A DNA stretch of 64,000 nucleotides, from positions 299,629 to 363,628 of the forward strand of contig NZ_FQWU01000004.1 in the NCBI RefSeq assembly GCF_900129765.1. The letters run 5' to 3'. Under the pieces are notes generated by a model, which saw nothing but the letters and a program-made list of their open reading frames with translations, made no database searches and had not been told where the DNA came from. Position 1 is the stretch's first letter; each line of letters begins with the position of its first letter. A program made the position numbers and the translations under genes. Below, one piece after another: positions 11,214-22,388 of this stretch. Source of the DNA: Massilia sp. CF038 (GTDB lineage: Bacteria; Pseudomonadota; Gammaproteobacteria; Burkholderiales; Burkholderiaceae_D).

Positions 11214-11309
11214 TAGATTGCATTGGCGCGGCACTAGCGTAGAATAAAATGCTAAAAGGCACGTCTTTGGACGGCTGGTTTGATCTTTATAGAGAGGTAT
11301 ATTTTTCCA

Positions 11310-12143
11310 ATGGACAGACTTGAAGCCTTCAAGAGCATTGCTGCGCAAGCCAGCCGCGGCGAGCTGACTTTCCCCACCAATGTGGATGCCACGCTCAAGC
11401 TGCAGCGTGCCCTGAACGATCCCGATTGCCACGCCGAAGTGGCGGCGCGCCTGGTCCAGGCCGAGCCGCTGCTGGCCGCGCGCACGGTGGCCATTGCCAA
11501 CTCGGTGGCCTACAACCGCTCCGGCAACGAAATCACGAACGTGCGCAATGCGGTCCAGCGCGTTGGTTTCCGTACCCTGAATGCACTGGCCGCCGCCGTG
11601 ATTGTGCGTCAGCTTGACAGCAAGATTACCCAGCCTGCCCTGCGCGCCAAGGCCGAACAGCTGTGGCAGCACTCGGCCCACGTGGCCGCGCTGTCTCAGG
11701 TCATCGCCAAGCGGGTTGCCAATCTGGATCCTGAAACGGCGCTGTTCGCCGGCATCGTGCACGAAGTGGGCGGCTTCTACCTGCTGTCGCGGGCTGAGGA
11801 ATACCCGGGTCTGCTTGATGGTGAACCCGAAGAATGGGTGGAACACGGCGAAACCCAGATTGGCCGCTGCGTGCTGCAAAAACTGAATGTGCCGGCACCG
11901 GTCATGCAAGCCATTGAAGGCCTGTGGGCTGGCATGCGCGCGTTGCCGCCAGAAACCCTGGGTGACACCTTGCTGCTGGCAAACGATCTGTCGCCGATTC
12001 CGTCGCCACTGCACCAGCGCCCGGGCGCGACCAGCATGCAGTCGGCCGCCACCATCGATTTTGTGATCGGTGAAGGCACGCTCAACAGCATTCTGGAAGA
12101 GTCGGGCGAAGAAGTGAAAAGCTTGACGGCAGCGCTGCTGTAA
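11310..12143 (+). CDS. HDOD-domain protein
   Basis: A 277-residue protein with an HDOD domain, a degenerate HD-type phosphohydrolase fold used in bacterial signalling, across about residues 15-200. Typical segments are LTFPTNVDATLKLQRAL, NAVQRVGFRTLNALAAAV and TALFAGIVHEVGGFYLLSR. A catalytic HD pair is not evident, as usual for this family. Start at MDRLEAF follows AGAGAGG with a longish 12-base spacer. Single gene; the partner protein is unknown. Confidence 0.88.
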   Translation: MDRLEAFKSIAAQASRGELTFPTNVDATLKLQRALNDPDCHAEVAARLVQAEPLLAARTVAIANSVAYNRSGNEITNVRNAVQRVGFRTLNALAAAVIVRQLDSKITQPALRAKAEQLWQHSAHVAALSQVIAKRVANLDPETALFAGIVHEVGGFYLLSRAEEYPGLLDGEPEEWVEHGETQIGRCVLQKLNVPAPVMQAIEGLWAGMRALPPETLGDTLLLANDLSPIPSPLHQRPGATSMQSAATIDFVIGEGTLNSILEESGEEVKSLTAALL

Positions 12144-12163
12144 TCACAGCGCTTCTTTTGGAC

Positions 12164-12190
12164 AAAAAAACGCCCGCTCACTGAGCGGGC
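12164..12190 (-). terminator. Hairpin with T-run only on the minus strand
   Basis: GCCCGCTCA pairs with TGAGCGGGC. Read on the minus strand it is followed by GTTTTTTTG, a proper intrinsic terminator. Read on the plus strand, the direction of the HDOD gene that ends 21 bases earlier, it has no U-run. It may still mark the end of the HDOD transcript by hairpin alone and block antisense reading. Confidence 0.6.
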
Positions 12191-12354
12191 CAAGTCCAAA
12201 ACTAGGGATGTCCTGAAAGAGACAGCTCAACTATAGTGCCGCACCGACTTTGTTTCAGTGCGGTGACACACATAGCCAGCAAACTGCCTGCCCGGCTTCA
12301 CCTTCCCCTGCCTGCTTGAAGAAAAATCACTTTACAAAGTGCTTTGCAGGAACT

Positions 12355-12370
12355 ATGTTAGCGCTAACTG
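12355..12370. promoter_or_regulatory. Candidate GntR-type (LacI family) operator upstream of gluconokinase
   Basis: ATGTTAGCGCTAACTG contains a perfect 12-base palindrome GTTAGCGCTAAC. It resembles the enterobacterial GntR operator ATGTTACCNGTAACAT, recalled from knowledge. It lies 27 bases before the gluconokinase ATG, where repression would be expected. No LacI-family gene lies in this window. Confidence 0.45.
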
Positions 12371-12396
12371 TGACATTCAGCGCGGACGGAAGCAGC

Positions 12397-12906
12397 ATGC
12401 AGAAACACTTTGTGGTGATGGGCGTCAGTGGCTGTGGCAAGACTGCCGTCGGCAGCAGCCTGGCGGGCGCTCTCAAGCTGCCGTTCGTGGAAGGCGACCA
12501 GTTTCATTCGGCCGCCAATGTGGCGCGCATGGCGGCGGGCATCCCCCTCACCGATCCTGACCGCGCGGCCTGGCTGGCAGCCCTGCAGGGCGAGCTGCAC
12601 CGGGTAACCGCAGGCGGCAGTGGCGTGGTGCTGTCGTGCTCTTCGCTCAAGCGGCGTTACCGCGACATTTTGCGCGCCGCCGTCCCCGGTCTGTATTTCA
12701 TTCATCTGGCCGGTCCGCGCGAGCTGATTGCCGCGCGCATGCGTGCGCGGCGCGGGCACTTCATGCCGGCCACGCTGCTCGACAGCCAGCTGCACGACCT
12801 CGAGCCCCTGCAATCGGGCGAAGACGGGATCGTGCTGTCCATCGAGCAGTCGCCCCAGCATCTGGTCGATCTGGTCCTCGCGCTGACCCATCCGGCCAGC
12901 GTGTAG
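12397..12906 (+). CDS. gntK: Gluconokinase
   Basis: A 169-residue kinase of the GntK/AroK-like P-loop family that phosphorylates gluconate to 6-phosphogluconate. It has the Walker A motif GVSGCGKTAVG at the N-terminus, EGDQFHSAANVARMAAGIPL and CSSLKRRYRDILR, all standard for GntK. The open frame extends 49 codons further upstream, but the ATG at 12397 gives the normal family start and follows ACGGAAGCAGC. The candidate operator upstream suggests gluconate induction. No Entner-Doudoroff or gluconate permease genes adjoin it. Confidence 0.92.
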   Translation: MQKHFVVMGVSGCGKTAVGSSLAGALKLPFVEGDQFHSAANVARMAAGIPLTDPDRAAWLAALQGELHRVTAGGSGVVLSCSSLKRRYRDILRAAVPGLYFIHLAGPRELIAARMRARRGHFMPATLLDSQLHDLEPLQSGEDGIVLSIEQSPQHLVDLVLALTHPASV

Positions 12907-12912
12907 CGGTAT

Positions 12913-13530
12913 TTACCAGACGGTGCTGGTGTTCTGCCATACCGGCAGCGCCTGAATGCGCGCCCACCATGCCATCAGGTTGGGGAAGCGCTCCAGTGGC
13001 AGGCGCCCGCGTTCGATGTACATGAATGATGGTGCCAGCGCCAGGTCCGCCAGGGTCAGCGATTGCCCCGCCATCCATTCGCGCCCGGCCAGCTGGGCGT
13101 CAACCACGGCGCCAAACTGCAGCAGATCGCGTTCGCCACGGGCCAGTTCGCGCGGGTCGGCCTCGCCGCGACCCATCATGCCTTTCCAGATATTTTCGTA
13201 GGTCAGCACGCCCACCGCAGGCGCGAAATGCTGGCACGCCCAGAACATCCAGCGGTTGACGTCGGCGCGCGCACGCGGGTCCAGCGGGTACAGGGTTTGT
13301 TCCGGTGCCAGGTCGCACAGGTATTGCATGATGGCGCACGACTCCCACAGCACAAAGTCGCCGTCGGTCAGTACCGGTAGTTTGCCGTTCGGGTTGATTT
13401 CTTGCAGACGGCGGCGATCGGCGTCGCTGGCCAGGTCCACATGGACCAGCTCAAGCTCGATGCCAAGCAGCTGGGCGGTCAGTTGTACCCGGCGGGCGTT
13501 GGAGGAAAGGGGGTTGTGATAGAGGCGCAT
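12913..13530 (-). CDS. Glutathione S-transferase family protein
   Basis: A 205-residue GST. The N-terminal thioredoxin-like domain has the cis-proline segment NPNGKLPVL and the glutathione-contacting ES pair in FVLWESCAIMQYL. A helical C-terminal domain follows, with AGQSLTLADLALAPSFMYIE. The first residues MRLYHNPLSSNARRV fit a cytosolic GST that conjugates or reduces small electrophiles; the substrate is unknown. GGAG precedes the ATG. It lies 61 bases after the WYL regulator on the same strand and converges with gntK. Confidence 0.9.
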   Translation of the reverse strand: MRLYHNPLSSNARRVQLTAQLLGIELELVHVDLASDADRRRLQEINPNGKLPVLTDGDFVLWESCAIMQYLCDLAPEQTLYPLDPRARADVNRWMFWACQHFAPAVGVLTYENIWKGMMGRGEADPRELARGERDLLQFGAVVDAQLAGREWMAGQSLTLADLALAPSFMYIERGRLPLERFPNLMAWWARIQALPVWQNTSTVW

Positions 13531-13591
13531 TTGCTGGGCTCCGATGTGGTTGAGATGTCATCATCATAGAGCCGGGGCGCGACAGTTTTTG

Positions 13592-14287
13592 TCAGGAGTC
13601 TTCGACGATACCCAGTTCGCGCCGCCAGCGCACCAGCAGGTCGTTGCGCCGCGCCGGATAGCGTTCGCCGCCCAGCGTGGCATCGTCAATCCGGTCGACG
13701 CGGAAGTGGCGAAATGCCGAACGCAGCTCGCACCAGGCCGCCAATATCCGTTTGCCTTCGAAGAACGCCAGCGCAAACGGCCATACCACGCGCTGCGACG
13801 CCATACCCCCGCCGTCGCGGTAACCGATCGACAGCTTCCGTTCGTTGCGGATGGCTTCGCGCGCCGGCTGCATGAAGGTCTCGGGCGGCGGTGGGTTGCG
13901 GTCCACCGGCACCACCCACAGGCTGGTGTCGGCCATGGTGTCGCGCAGGTCACGCGGGGTAGCAGTGGCGATCTTGGCCAGCGCATTGGTGGCCGCCTGC
14001 GTCAGCACCGGGTCGCCCTGGCGTCCGACCCAGCGCGCGCCCAGCACCAGCGCTTCCAGTTCGTCGGCGTCGAACATCAGCGGCGGCAGGAACACGCCGG
14101 CGCGCATCATGTAGCCCACGCCCGCCTCGCCTTCGACCGGCGCGCCCAGCCCGGACAAGGTCTGGATGTCGCGGTAGATGGTGCGCTCCGATACGCCCAG
14201 CCGTTCGGCCAGGACGGCCGCGGTCACCGGACGCCGGTGCCCGCGCAAGGCGTCCATCAGCAGGAACAGTCGGTTGGTGCGGCTCAT
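13592..14287 (-). CDS. YafY-family regulator with HTH_11 and WYL domains
   Basis: A 231-residue protein. The N-terminal winged helix (about residues 1-60, VLAERLGVSERTIYRDIQTL) is followed by a WYL-type ligand domain, with RNERKLSIGYRDGGG and RILAAWCELRSAFRHFRVDRI. Such proteins are one-component regulators sensing an unknown ligand. ATG at 14287 is chosen because GGGAG lies just before it. It is upstream of the GST gene and may control it. Confidence 0.87.
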   Translation of the reverse strand: MSRTNRLFLLMDALRGHRRPVTAAVLAERLGVSERTIYRDIQTLSGLGAPVEGEAGVGYMMRAGVFLPPLMFDADELEALVLGARWVGRQGDPVLTQAATNALAKIATATPRDLRDTMADTSLWVVPVDRNPPPPETFMQPAREAIRNERKLSIGYRDGGGMASQRVVWPFALAFFEGKRILAAWCELRSAFRHFRVDRIDDATLGGERYPARRNDLLVRWRRELGIVEDS

Positions 14288-14306
14288 TGATCTTCTCCCC
14301 AATGCA

Positions 14307-14341
14307 AAAATGCCGTGTAGCGCAAGCTACGACGGCATTTT
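14307..14341 (-). terminator. Intrinsic terminator after secF
   Basis: On the minus strand AAAATGCCGT-C-GTAGC pairs with GCTAC-A-CGGCATTTT around a TTGC loop, ending in a T5 run. It starts 19 bases after the secF stop and closes the sec operon. Confidence 0.85.
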
Positions 14342-14359
14342 GGTGTGACTGCGCGCGGC

Positions 14360-15382
14360 TTAAACGACGGCGCCGTCGGTCTCGTCTTTTTCTTTGACCG
14401 GTTTGATCAAGTCTTCGCGTTTCACGCCCAGCCACATGGCGATGGCGGCAGCTACGAACACGGACGAGTAAATGCCGAAGCAGATACCGATGGTCAGCGC
14501 GATGGCGAAGTAGTGCAGGGTCGAACCGCCGAAGAACAGCATCGACAGCACCATCATCTGGGTACAGCCGTGGGTGATGATGGTACGCGAGATGGTGCTG
14601 GTGATCGCGTTGTCGATCACTTCGTGCACGCTGGCCTTGCGCTGCTTGCGGAAGTTTTCGCGGATCCGGTCGAAAATAACCACCGATTCATTGACCGAGT
14701 AGCCCAGCACCGCCAGCACACCGGCCAGCACCGCCAGCGAGAATTCCCACTGGAAGAACGCGAAGAAGCCAAGAATGATGACCACGTCGTGCAAGTTGGC
14801 GACGATGGCCGACACGGCGTACTTCCATTCAAAGCGGATGGCCAGGTAGATCATCACGAACACGACCACCATGATCAGCGCGCTCAAGCCGTTGTGCGCC
14901 AGTTCCTCGCCCACTTGCGGCCCGACGAAGTCGACCTTGCGCTGGCTCAGTACCTCGACGTTGGCGGCATTGAAGCAGCTGTTGGTCGAGACTTTGGTGC
15001 CTTTGTCGTCCGTCTGCACCACTTGCTTGGGCAAGCCGCCTTCGGCACGGCACAGGGCTTCAAATACCAGCTTGGAACCATCGGAACCCTTGACCGACTT
15101 GACCACAGGCAGACGCAGCAGCACGTCCTGGGCGGTGCCGAAGCTGGTCACTTCCGGCTGTTCGTAGCCCAGCTTGATCAGCTCGGCGCGGATCTTTTCC
15201 TGGTTGGCTGCGTTGGGATACTTCAGCTCCATCGACGTACCGCCGGTAAATTCCACCGACAGGTGCAGCGGCCGGGTGATCAGGAAGAACACCGCGGCGA
15301 CGAAGGTCAGCGCCGAAATTGCGTTGAAAATCAACGCATGGCGCATGAAGGGAATATCTTTCTTGATTCGGAAAAATTCCAT
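14360..15382 (-). CDS. secF: Protein translocase subunit SecF
   Basis: A 340-residue inner-membrane protein of the SecDF complex that uses proton-motive force to help pull exported proteins through SecYEG. It has one N-terminal transmembrane helix, a periplasmic domain with SVEFTGGTSMELKYP and five more helices with the conserved GYSVNESVVIFDRIRENFR. Length is normal; beta-proteobacterial SecF often carries the somewhat enlarged periplasmic loop seen here (residues 95-145). AGGA precedes the ATG. It is 25 bases after secD. Confidence 0.97.
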   Translation of the reverse strand: MEFFRIKKDIPFMRHALIFNAISALTFVAAVFFLITRPLHLSVEFTGGTSMELKYPNAANQEKIRAELIKLGYEQPEVTSFGTAQDVLLRLPVVKSVKGSDGSKLVFEALCRAEGGLPKQVVQTDDKGTKVSTNSCFNAANVEVLSQRKVDFVGPQVGEELAHNGLSALIMVVVFVMIYLAIRFEWKYAVSAIVANLHDVVIILGFFAFFQWEFSLAVLAGVLAVLGYSVNESVVIFDRIRENFRKQRKASVHEVIDNAITSTISRTIITHGCTQMMVLSMLFFGGSTLHYFAIALTIGICFGIYSSVFVAAAIAMWLGVKREDLIKPVKEKDETDGAVV

Positions 15383-15407
15383 CTTGAATCCTAGTAGTAA
15401 ATTCTGA

Positions 15408-17279
15408 TTATTTCAGGCTAGAAACGCCAGGAGTCCAGACGGTACCGATCGAGACACCAGTCAGTTTTTTCTTGCGGCCGTACCACAGGTTGACCACACC
15501 GCGCGATACAAACACGGCGGAGAACATCGAGGTCAAAATACCCAGGCAGTGCACCACGGCGAAGCCGCGGATCGGGCCCGAACCAAACATCCACAGAGCG
15601 ATACCGACGATCAGGGTGGTCACGTTCGAGTCGAGAATGGTGGCCCAGGCGCGGTCGAAACCAGCCGCAATGGCGGCCTGCGGCGTGTTGCCCGCTCGAA
15701 GCTCCTCGCGGATGCGTTCGTTGATCAGCACGTTGGCGTCAATTGCCATACCGAGCGCCAGCGCAATAGCGGCAATACCCGGCAGAGTCAGCGTGACCTG
15801 GAAGAACGACAGCGCGGCCAGCAGGAAGAGCAAGTTCGAGCCCAGCGCCGCAACGCTGAAGAAACCGAACAGGTGGTAGTAGATGATCATGAAGATGGCG
15901 ATCGCGGCAAAGCCATACACGGTCGAGTACAAGCCTTTGGCGATGTTTTCGGCACCCAGTTGCGGGCCGATCACGCGTTCTTCGATGAATTCCATCGGGG
16001 CCGACAGTGCACCCGAGCGCAGCAACAGGGCCAGTTCGGTGGATTTGTCGACCGAACCCATGCCGGTGATCTGGAATTTGCTGCCCAGCTCACTTTGAAT
16101 GGTCGGGGCCGACAGGATGGTGTACTTGCCTTTTTCTTTCAGCAAAATTGCCATGCGCTTGCCGATGTTGTCGCGGGTCGCTTCACGCATTTTGCGGCCG
16201 CCGTCGCCGTTCAGGTCCAGGCTCACGGCCGGGGCCTGATGCTGGTCGAAGGTCGCGTCAGCGCTGGAAATGTATTCGCCGGACAGGATCACGTCTTTCG
16301 ACAAGACCAGCGGGCCGCCCTGTTCGAGCGTGAACAGTTCCGAAGTGAACGGGATAGTGGCGGTTTCTTCAGTGCCTGGGAGCACGGTCGAATCGACCAT
16401 CCGCAGTTCCAGGGTGGCGGTGCGGCCAATGATGTCTTTCGCGTGGGCCACGTCCTGCACACCTGGCAGCTGGACAACGATACGGTCGGCGCCCTGCTGC
16501 TGGATGATCGGCTCGGACACACCCAGCTCATTGATCCGCTTCGACAGGGTCGAGATGTTTTGCTTTACGCCTTCGTCCACGGTGCGCTGCAGCGCTTCCG
16601 GCTTGAGGGTGGCAACCAGCTTGACGTCGGTACCATCGGCCGCTTCAGCAAATGCGAGGTCGGTGAACTGGCTGGCCAGTACGCTGCGCGCGGCAGCTAG
16701 CGTGGCAGCATCGCGGAAGCGCACTTCGACTGCACGGCCGACGCGTTCGATGCCGGCATGGCGAATCGATTTGTCGCGCAGCTGGGAGCGCACACCGGCG
16801 ACCACGCCTTTGAGCTTGGTTTCCGCGGTGGCGGCAGCATCGACCTGGAGCAGGAAGTGCACGCCGCCGCGCAAGTCCAGACCCAGGTTGAGCGGCAGCG
16901 CGCGCACGGCTTGCATCCACTTTGGTACGTTCTTGACCAGATTGACCGTGACCACATAGTCGGGTTCGGTCTGGCCGCGGTTCAAATCCTTTTCCAGGGC
17001 CAGCTTGGCCTTGAACTGGGCATCCGGCGTGGCAAAACGGGCGCGCACGGCGACGTTGCTGCCCTGGCCTTCCAGTTCGATGCCCTGCTCGGCAATGCCG
17101 GCGTTCTTCAGGACGGACTTGACGCGGTCGGCCGTGTCGTTCGTGATTTTGAGCGTGGCCTTGGAGGTCGTCACTTGCAATGCAGGCGAATCGCCGAAGT
17201 AGTTGGGCGCCGTGTACAAGGCGCCCATCAACAGCGCGAAAACGATCAGAAGGTATTTCCAGAGCGGATAGCGGTTCAT
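15408..17279 (-). CDS. secD: Protein translocase subunit SecD
   Basis: A 623-residue partner of SecF. It starts MNRYPLWKYLLIVFALLMGAL, a first transmembrane helix. A large periplasmic domain contains LNLGLDLRGGVHFLLQVD, and five C-terminal helices contain the conserved ALGMAIDANVLINERIREEL with its proton-pathway aspartate. The open frame runs 46 codons further upstream, but the conserved N-terminus fixes the start at 17279. It lies 52 bases after yajC in the usual yajC-secD-secF order. Confidence 0.97.
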   Translation of the reverse strand: MNRYPLWKYLLIVFALLMGALYTAPNYFGDSPALQVTTSKATLKITNDTADRVKSVLKNAGIAEQGIELEGQGSNVAVRARFATPDAQFKAKLALEKDLNRGQTEPDYVVTVNLVKNVPKWMQAVRALPLNLGLDLRGGVHFLLQVDAAATAETKLKGVVAGVRSQLRDKSIRHAGIERVGRAVEVRFRDAATLAAARSVLASQFTDLAFAEAADGTDVKLVATLKPEALQRTVDEGVKQNISTLSKRINELGVSEPIIQQQGADRIVVQLPGVQDVAHAKDIIGRTATLELRMVDSTVLPGTEETATIPFTSELFTLEQGGPLVLSKDVILSGEYISSADATFDQHQAPAVSLDLNGDGGRKMREATRDNIGKRMAILLKEKGKYTILSAPTIQSELGSKFQITGMGSVDKSTELALLLRSGALSAPMEFIEERVIGPQLGAENIAKGLYSTVYGFAAIAIFMIIYYHLFGFFSVAALGSNLLFLLAALSFFQVTLTLPGIAAIALALGMAIDANVLINERIREELRAGNTPQAAIAAGFDRAWATILDSNVTTLIVGIALWMFGSGPIRGFAVVHCLGILTSMFSAVFVSRGVVNLWYGRKKKLTGVSIGTVWTPGVSSLK

Positions 17280-17331
17280 AATGTTCCAGCGTTCAGATTG
17301 AACAGTCGGGCGGCGCTGCCGCCCGTCAGGC

Positions 17332-17670
17332 TTACAGCGACTTGATGGTGCCCTTCGGCAGCAAAGTCGAGATCGCGTGCTTTTGCACCACGATGTCGGT
17401 GTTGGCAGCAATTTCAATGGTCACGTAGGTGTCGTTGACCTTGCTGACCTTGCCCAGAATGCCGCCGGCGGTGACCACTTCGTCGCCCTTGGCCAGTGCA
17501 TCCATCATGGCGCGCTGTTCTTTCGCCTTCTTTTGCTGCGGACGGATCATCAGGAAATACATGACCGCGAACATCAGCGCGAAGATAGGAATTGGGCCGC
17601 CCAGCAGCGAGCCCATGTCGCCGGTTTTGACTGGCGCGGTCGCTTGCGCGAAAGCAGTGGAAATAAGCAC
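17332..17670 (-). CDS. yajC: Preprotein translocase subunit YajC
   Basis: A 112-residue SecDF-associated protein with one membrane helix (about residues 26-43) followed by the family motif IRPQQKKAKEQRAMMDAL and a small cytoplasmic domain with KGDEVVTAGGILGKV. The start codon is GTG, preceded by GGAG five bases away. First gene of the sec cluster, separated from tgt by about 300 bases that contain a palindromic repeat. Confidence 0.95.
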   Translation of the reverse strand: MLISTAFAQATAPVKTGDMGSLLGGPIPIFALMFAVMYFLMIRPQQKKAKEQRAMMDALAKGDEVVTAGGILGKVSKVNDTYVTIEIAANTDIVVQKHAISTLLPKGTIKSL

Positions 17671-17861
17671 GAGAACTCCGATATCAGTGTATTAGTTAAA
17701 AAAAGCAGCGCTGTATTCTAGCATCGCCCGGTAGCGCCAGACCAATTGCTGGTATCTGGCTGCTGTAAATCTTTTTGCAAGTGTTGAACACTTATAAATT
17801 AATTGCCCCACTACATCACCCTCGCCTGCATCGCACTCACCTACATCGGGCGTACCCCCTA

Positions 17862-17945
17862 CATCGCCCTCGCGGAGGCGGGGGCCCATTCCACCTTTCC
17901 GAATTCGGTGACGTGGCATAGGCACCCGCCTTCGCGAGTGCGATG
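17862..17945. repeat. Dispersed palindromic repeat, copy 1
   Basis: The element begins CATCGCCCTCGCGGAGGCGG and ends CGCCTTCGCGAGTGCGATG, so its ends are inverted repeats around a spacer with GAATTCGG. It belongs to the family also at 20157, 26695, 45301 and 45546. It fills part of the 298-base gap between tgt and yajC and ends 23 bases before the tgt stop codon. Degenerate partial units (CATCGCACTC, GAGTGCGATG) flank it on both sides. Confidence 0.85.
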
Positions 17946-17968
17946 TGGATGCTCGCGAGTGCGATGTT

Positions 17969-20133
<2,165 letters not shown>

Positions 20134-20156
20134 ATGCGAACTTTAAAAAGTTGTTA

Positions 20157-20241
20157 CATCGCCCTCGCGAAGGCGGGGGCCCATAGCACGCTGAACAACT
20201 TCGGCATCGTGGAATAGGTCCCCGCCTTCGCGAGGACGATG
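20157..20241. repeat. Dispersed palindromic repeat, copy 2
   Basis: CATCGCCCTCGCGAAGGCGG at the left is matched by CCGCCTTCGCGAGGACGATG at the right, with a spacer of about 45 bases. It lies in the divergent queA/recG intergenic region, 24 bases upstream of the queA start, so it overlaps where queA promoter or leader sequence should be. Confidence 0.87.
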
Positions 20242-20333
20242 ATTTAGAGCCAACTTGGCTTCTGGGCCTTACAATAGCGCTCACGCGCAAGGCAACCCTC
20301 TATTTTATCCTAGCGCCGCCATTTCGCAGCAAT

Positions 20334-22385
20334 ATGCCTCCTTCGAAACCTAAAGCAGCGCCAAAAACCAACGAAAGCAAGCTCGCCAAGCTGGGTCTGC
20401 GCACCGATATGGATCTGGTGCTGCACCTGCCGATGCGCTATGAAGACGAGACCTCCGTGGTCCCGATCCGCGACGCGTGCCTGCGCGGGGGCCATGTCTC
20501 CCAGGTTGAAGGGGTGGTAACCAAGAATGAAATCGCCTACCGCCCGCGGCGCCAGCTGCTGGTGACCATTGCGGACGACACGGGTGACCTGCTGCTGCGC
20601 TTCATGAATTTTTACGGCAGCCAGGTCAAGCAACTGGCCGAAGGCACCCGCGTACGCGCTCGCGCCGAACTGAAACATGGCTTCTTCGGGGCCGAGATGG
20701 TCCATCCAGGGTACAAGGTCATCAACGAAGGCGCGCCCCTGCCCAAGGAGCTGACTCCGGTGTATCCGGCTGGTGAAGGCTTGTCGCAGGCGATTTTGCG
20801 GCGCGCGATTTCCGACGCGATGAAACGGGTCGACTGGCAGGACACCTTGCCCCCGGCCCTGCTGTCGTCCATGAATCTGTCGAACTTTGAACCTGCCGTG
20901 CGGCTGCTGCACTACCCGCCTCAGGAAATCGACGCCAACGCGCTGGTCGAACGCTCGCACCCGGCCTGGGTTCGAATGAAGTTCGATGAACTGCTGGCCC
21001 AGCAGCTTTCTCTCAAACGCGCCCAGCGTGCGCGGCGCAGCAAAGGCGCGCCGGTCCTGAAGGCGATCGGTGCACTGTCAGACGCGTTTCTGGGCCAGCT
21101 GCCATTCACACTGACAGGCGCCCAGCAGCGCGTGCTCAAGGAAATCCGCGCCGATCTGAAGAACCCGTATCCGATGCAGCGCCTCCTGCAGGGCGACGTC
21201 GGCAGCGGCAAGACCGTAGTGGCGGCGTTGGCCGCTGCCCAGGCCATCGACAGCGGCTACCAGGCCGCGCTCATGGCGCCCACCGAAATTCTGGCAGACC
21301 AGCACTTCCGCAAGATCGCCGCGTGGATGGAGCCGCTGGGTGTGAAGGTCGCCTGGCTGACCGGCAGCCTCAAAAAGAAGGACAAGCTCGCTGCCACCGC
21401 CCAGGTGGAGTCGGGCGAGGCGCAGCTGGTGATCGGCACCCATGCACTGATTCAGGATACCGTCAGCTTTGCCAAACTGGGCCTTGTGATCGTCGACGAG
21501 CAGCACCGCTTTGGCGTGGGCCAGCGGCTCACGCTGCGCAACAAGGGCAGCAATGGCAAGACGCCGCATCAGCTGATGATGTCGGCCACGCCGATCCCGC
21601 GTACGCTCGCAATGACCTATTACGCCGACCTGGAAGTATCGGTGATTGATGAACTGCCGCCCGGCCGCAGCCCGATCGTTACGCGCGCAGTGGACCAGAA
21701 CCGGCGCGATGAGGTCATCGAACGGGTCCACGCGGCCGCGCTCGAAGGCCGCCAGGTGTACTGGGTCTGCCCGCTGATCGAAGAATCCGAAGCGCTGCAG
21801 CTGCAAACGGCCACCGACACCCATGCCATGCTGGCCGAGGCCCTGCCCGATTTGCAGGTGGGCCTGGTGCATGGCCGCATGAAGCCGCTGGAGAAGCAGG
21901 AAGTGATGGATGCGTTCACGGCCAATGAGGTGCAGGTGCTGGTTGCCACTACCGTGATCGAAGTGGGGGTGGACGTGCCCAATGCGTCGCTGATGGTGAT
22001 CGAGCACGCCGAACGTTTCGGCCTGTCGCAGCTGCACCAGCTGCGTGGCCGCGTGGGCCGCGGTTCGGCTGCCAGCGTGTGCCTGCTGCTGTATCAAAGC
22101 CCGCTGGGCCAGATTGCCAAGCAGCGCCTGATGACAATGCGCGAGACGACCGACGGCTTCGAGATCGCGCGGCGTGATCTGGAGATTCGCGGACCCGGCG
22201 AATTTTTGGGCGCGCGCCAGTCAGGCCAGGCGATGCTGCGCTTTGCCGATCTGGAAACCGACCAGTGGCTGGTGGAGCAAGCGCGCGATGTGGCGCACGA
22301 GCTGATTCAGAATGCGGCCGATGATGTGGTGGAAGCCCACCTGGCACGCTGGCTGGGTGGCAAGGAAGAGTTCCTGAAAGTGTAA
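20334..22385 (+). CDS. recG: ATP-dependent DNA helicase RecG
   Basis: A 683-residue helicase that remodels stalled forks and branch structures. It has an N-terminal wedge/OB domain, helicase motif I GDVGSGKTVVAAL, motif II DEQH in VIVDEQHRFGVGQR, motif III MSATPIPRTLAMT and motif VI QLRGRVGRG, followed by the RecG C-terminal RRDLEIRGPGEFLGARQSG. Length is close to the E. coli protein. Single gene, convergent with the hybrid kinase gene 3 bases beyond its stop. Confidence 0.97.
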   Translation: MPPSKPKAAPKTNESKLAKLGLRTDMDLVLHLPMRYEDETSVVPIRDACLRGGHVSQVEGVVTKNEIAYRPRRQLLVTIADDTGDLLLRFMNFYGSQVKQLAEGTRVRARAELKHGFFGAEMVHPGYKVINEGAPLPKELTPVYPAGEGLSQAILRRAISDAMKRVDWQDTLPPALLSSMNLSNFEPAVRLLHYPPQEIDANALVERSHPAWVRMKFDELLAQQLSLKRAQRARRSKGAPVLKAIGALSDAFLGQLPFTLTGAQQRVLKEIRADLKNPYPMQRLLQGDVGSGKTVVAALAAAQAIDSGYQAALMAPTEILADQHFRKIAAWMEPLGVKVAWLTGSLKKKDKLAATAQVESGEAQLVIGTHALIQDTVSFAKLGLVIVDEQHRFGVGQRLTLRNKGSNGKTPHQLMMSATPIPRTLAMTYYADLEVSVIDELPPGRSPIVTRAVDQNRRDEVIERVHAAALEGRQVYWVCPLIEESEALQLQTATDTHAMLAEALPDLQVGLVHGRMKPLEKQEVMDAFTANEVQVLVATTVIEVGVDVPNASLMVIEHAERFGLSQLHQLRGRVGRGSAASVCLLLYQSPLGQIAKQRLMTMRETTDGFEIARRDLEIRGPGEFLGARQSGQAMLRFADLETDQWLVEQARDVAHELIQNAADDVVEAHLARWLGGKEEFLKV

Positions 22386-22388
22386 GAA

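Noticed and set aside
17821..17968. Possible CRISPR-like array from repeated CATCGC/GCGATG units near tgt
   Set aside because: Units are short, irregular and inverted; they belong to the palindromic intergenic repeat, with no regular spacers and no cas genes.
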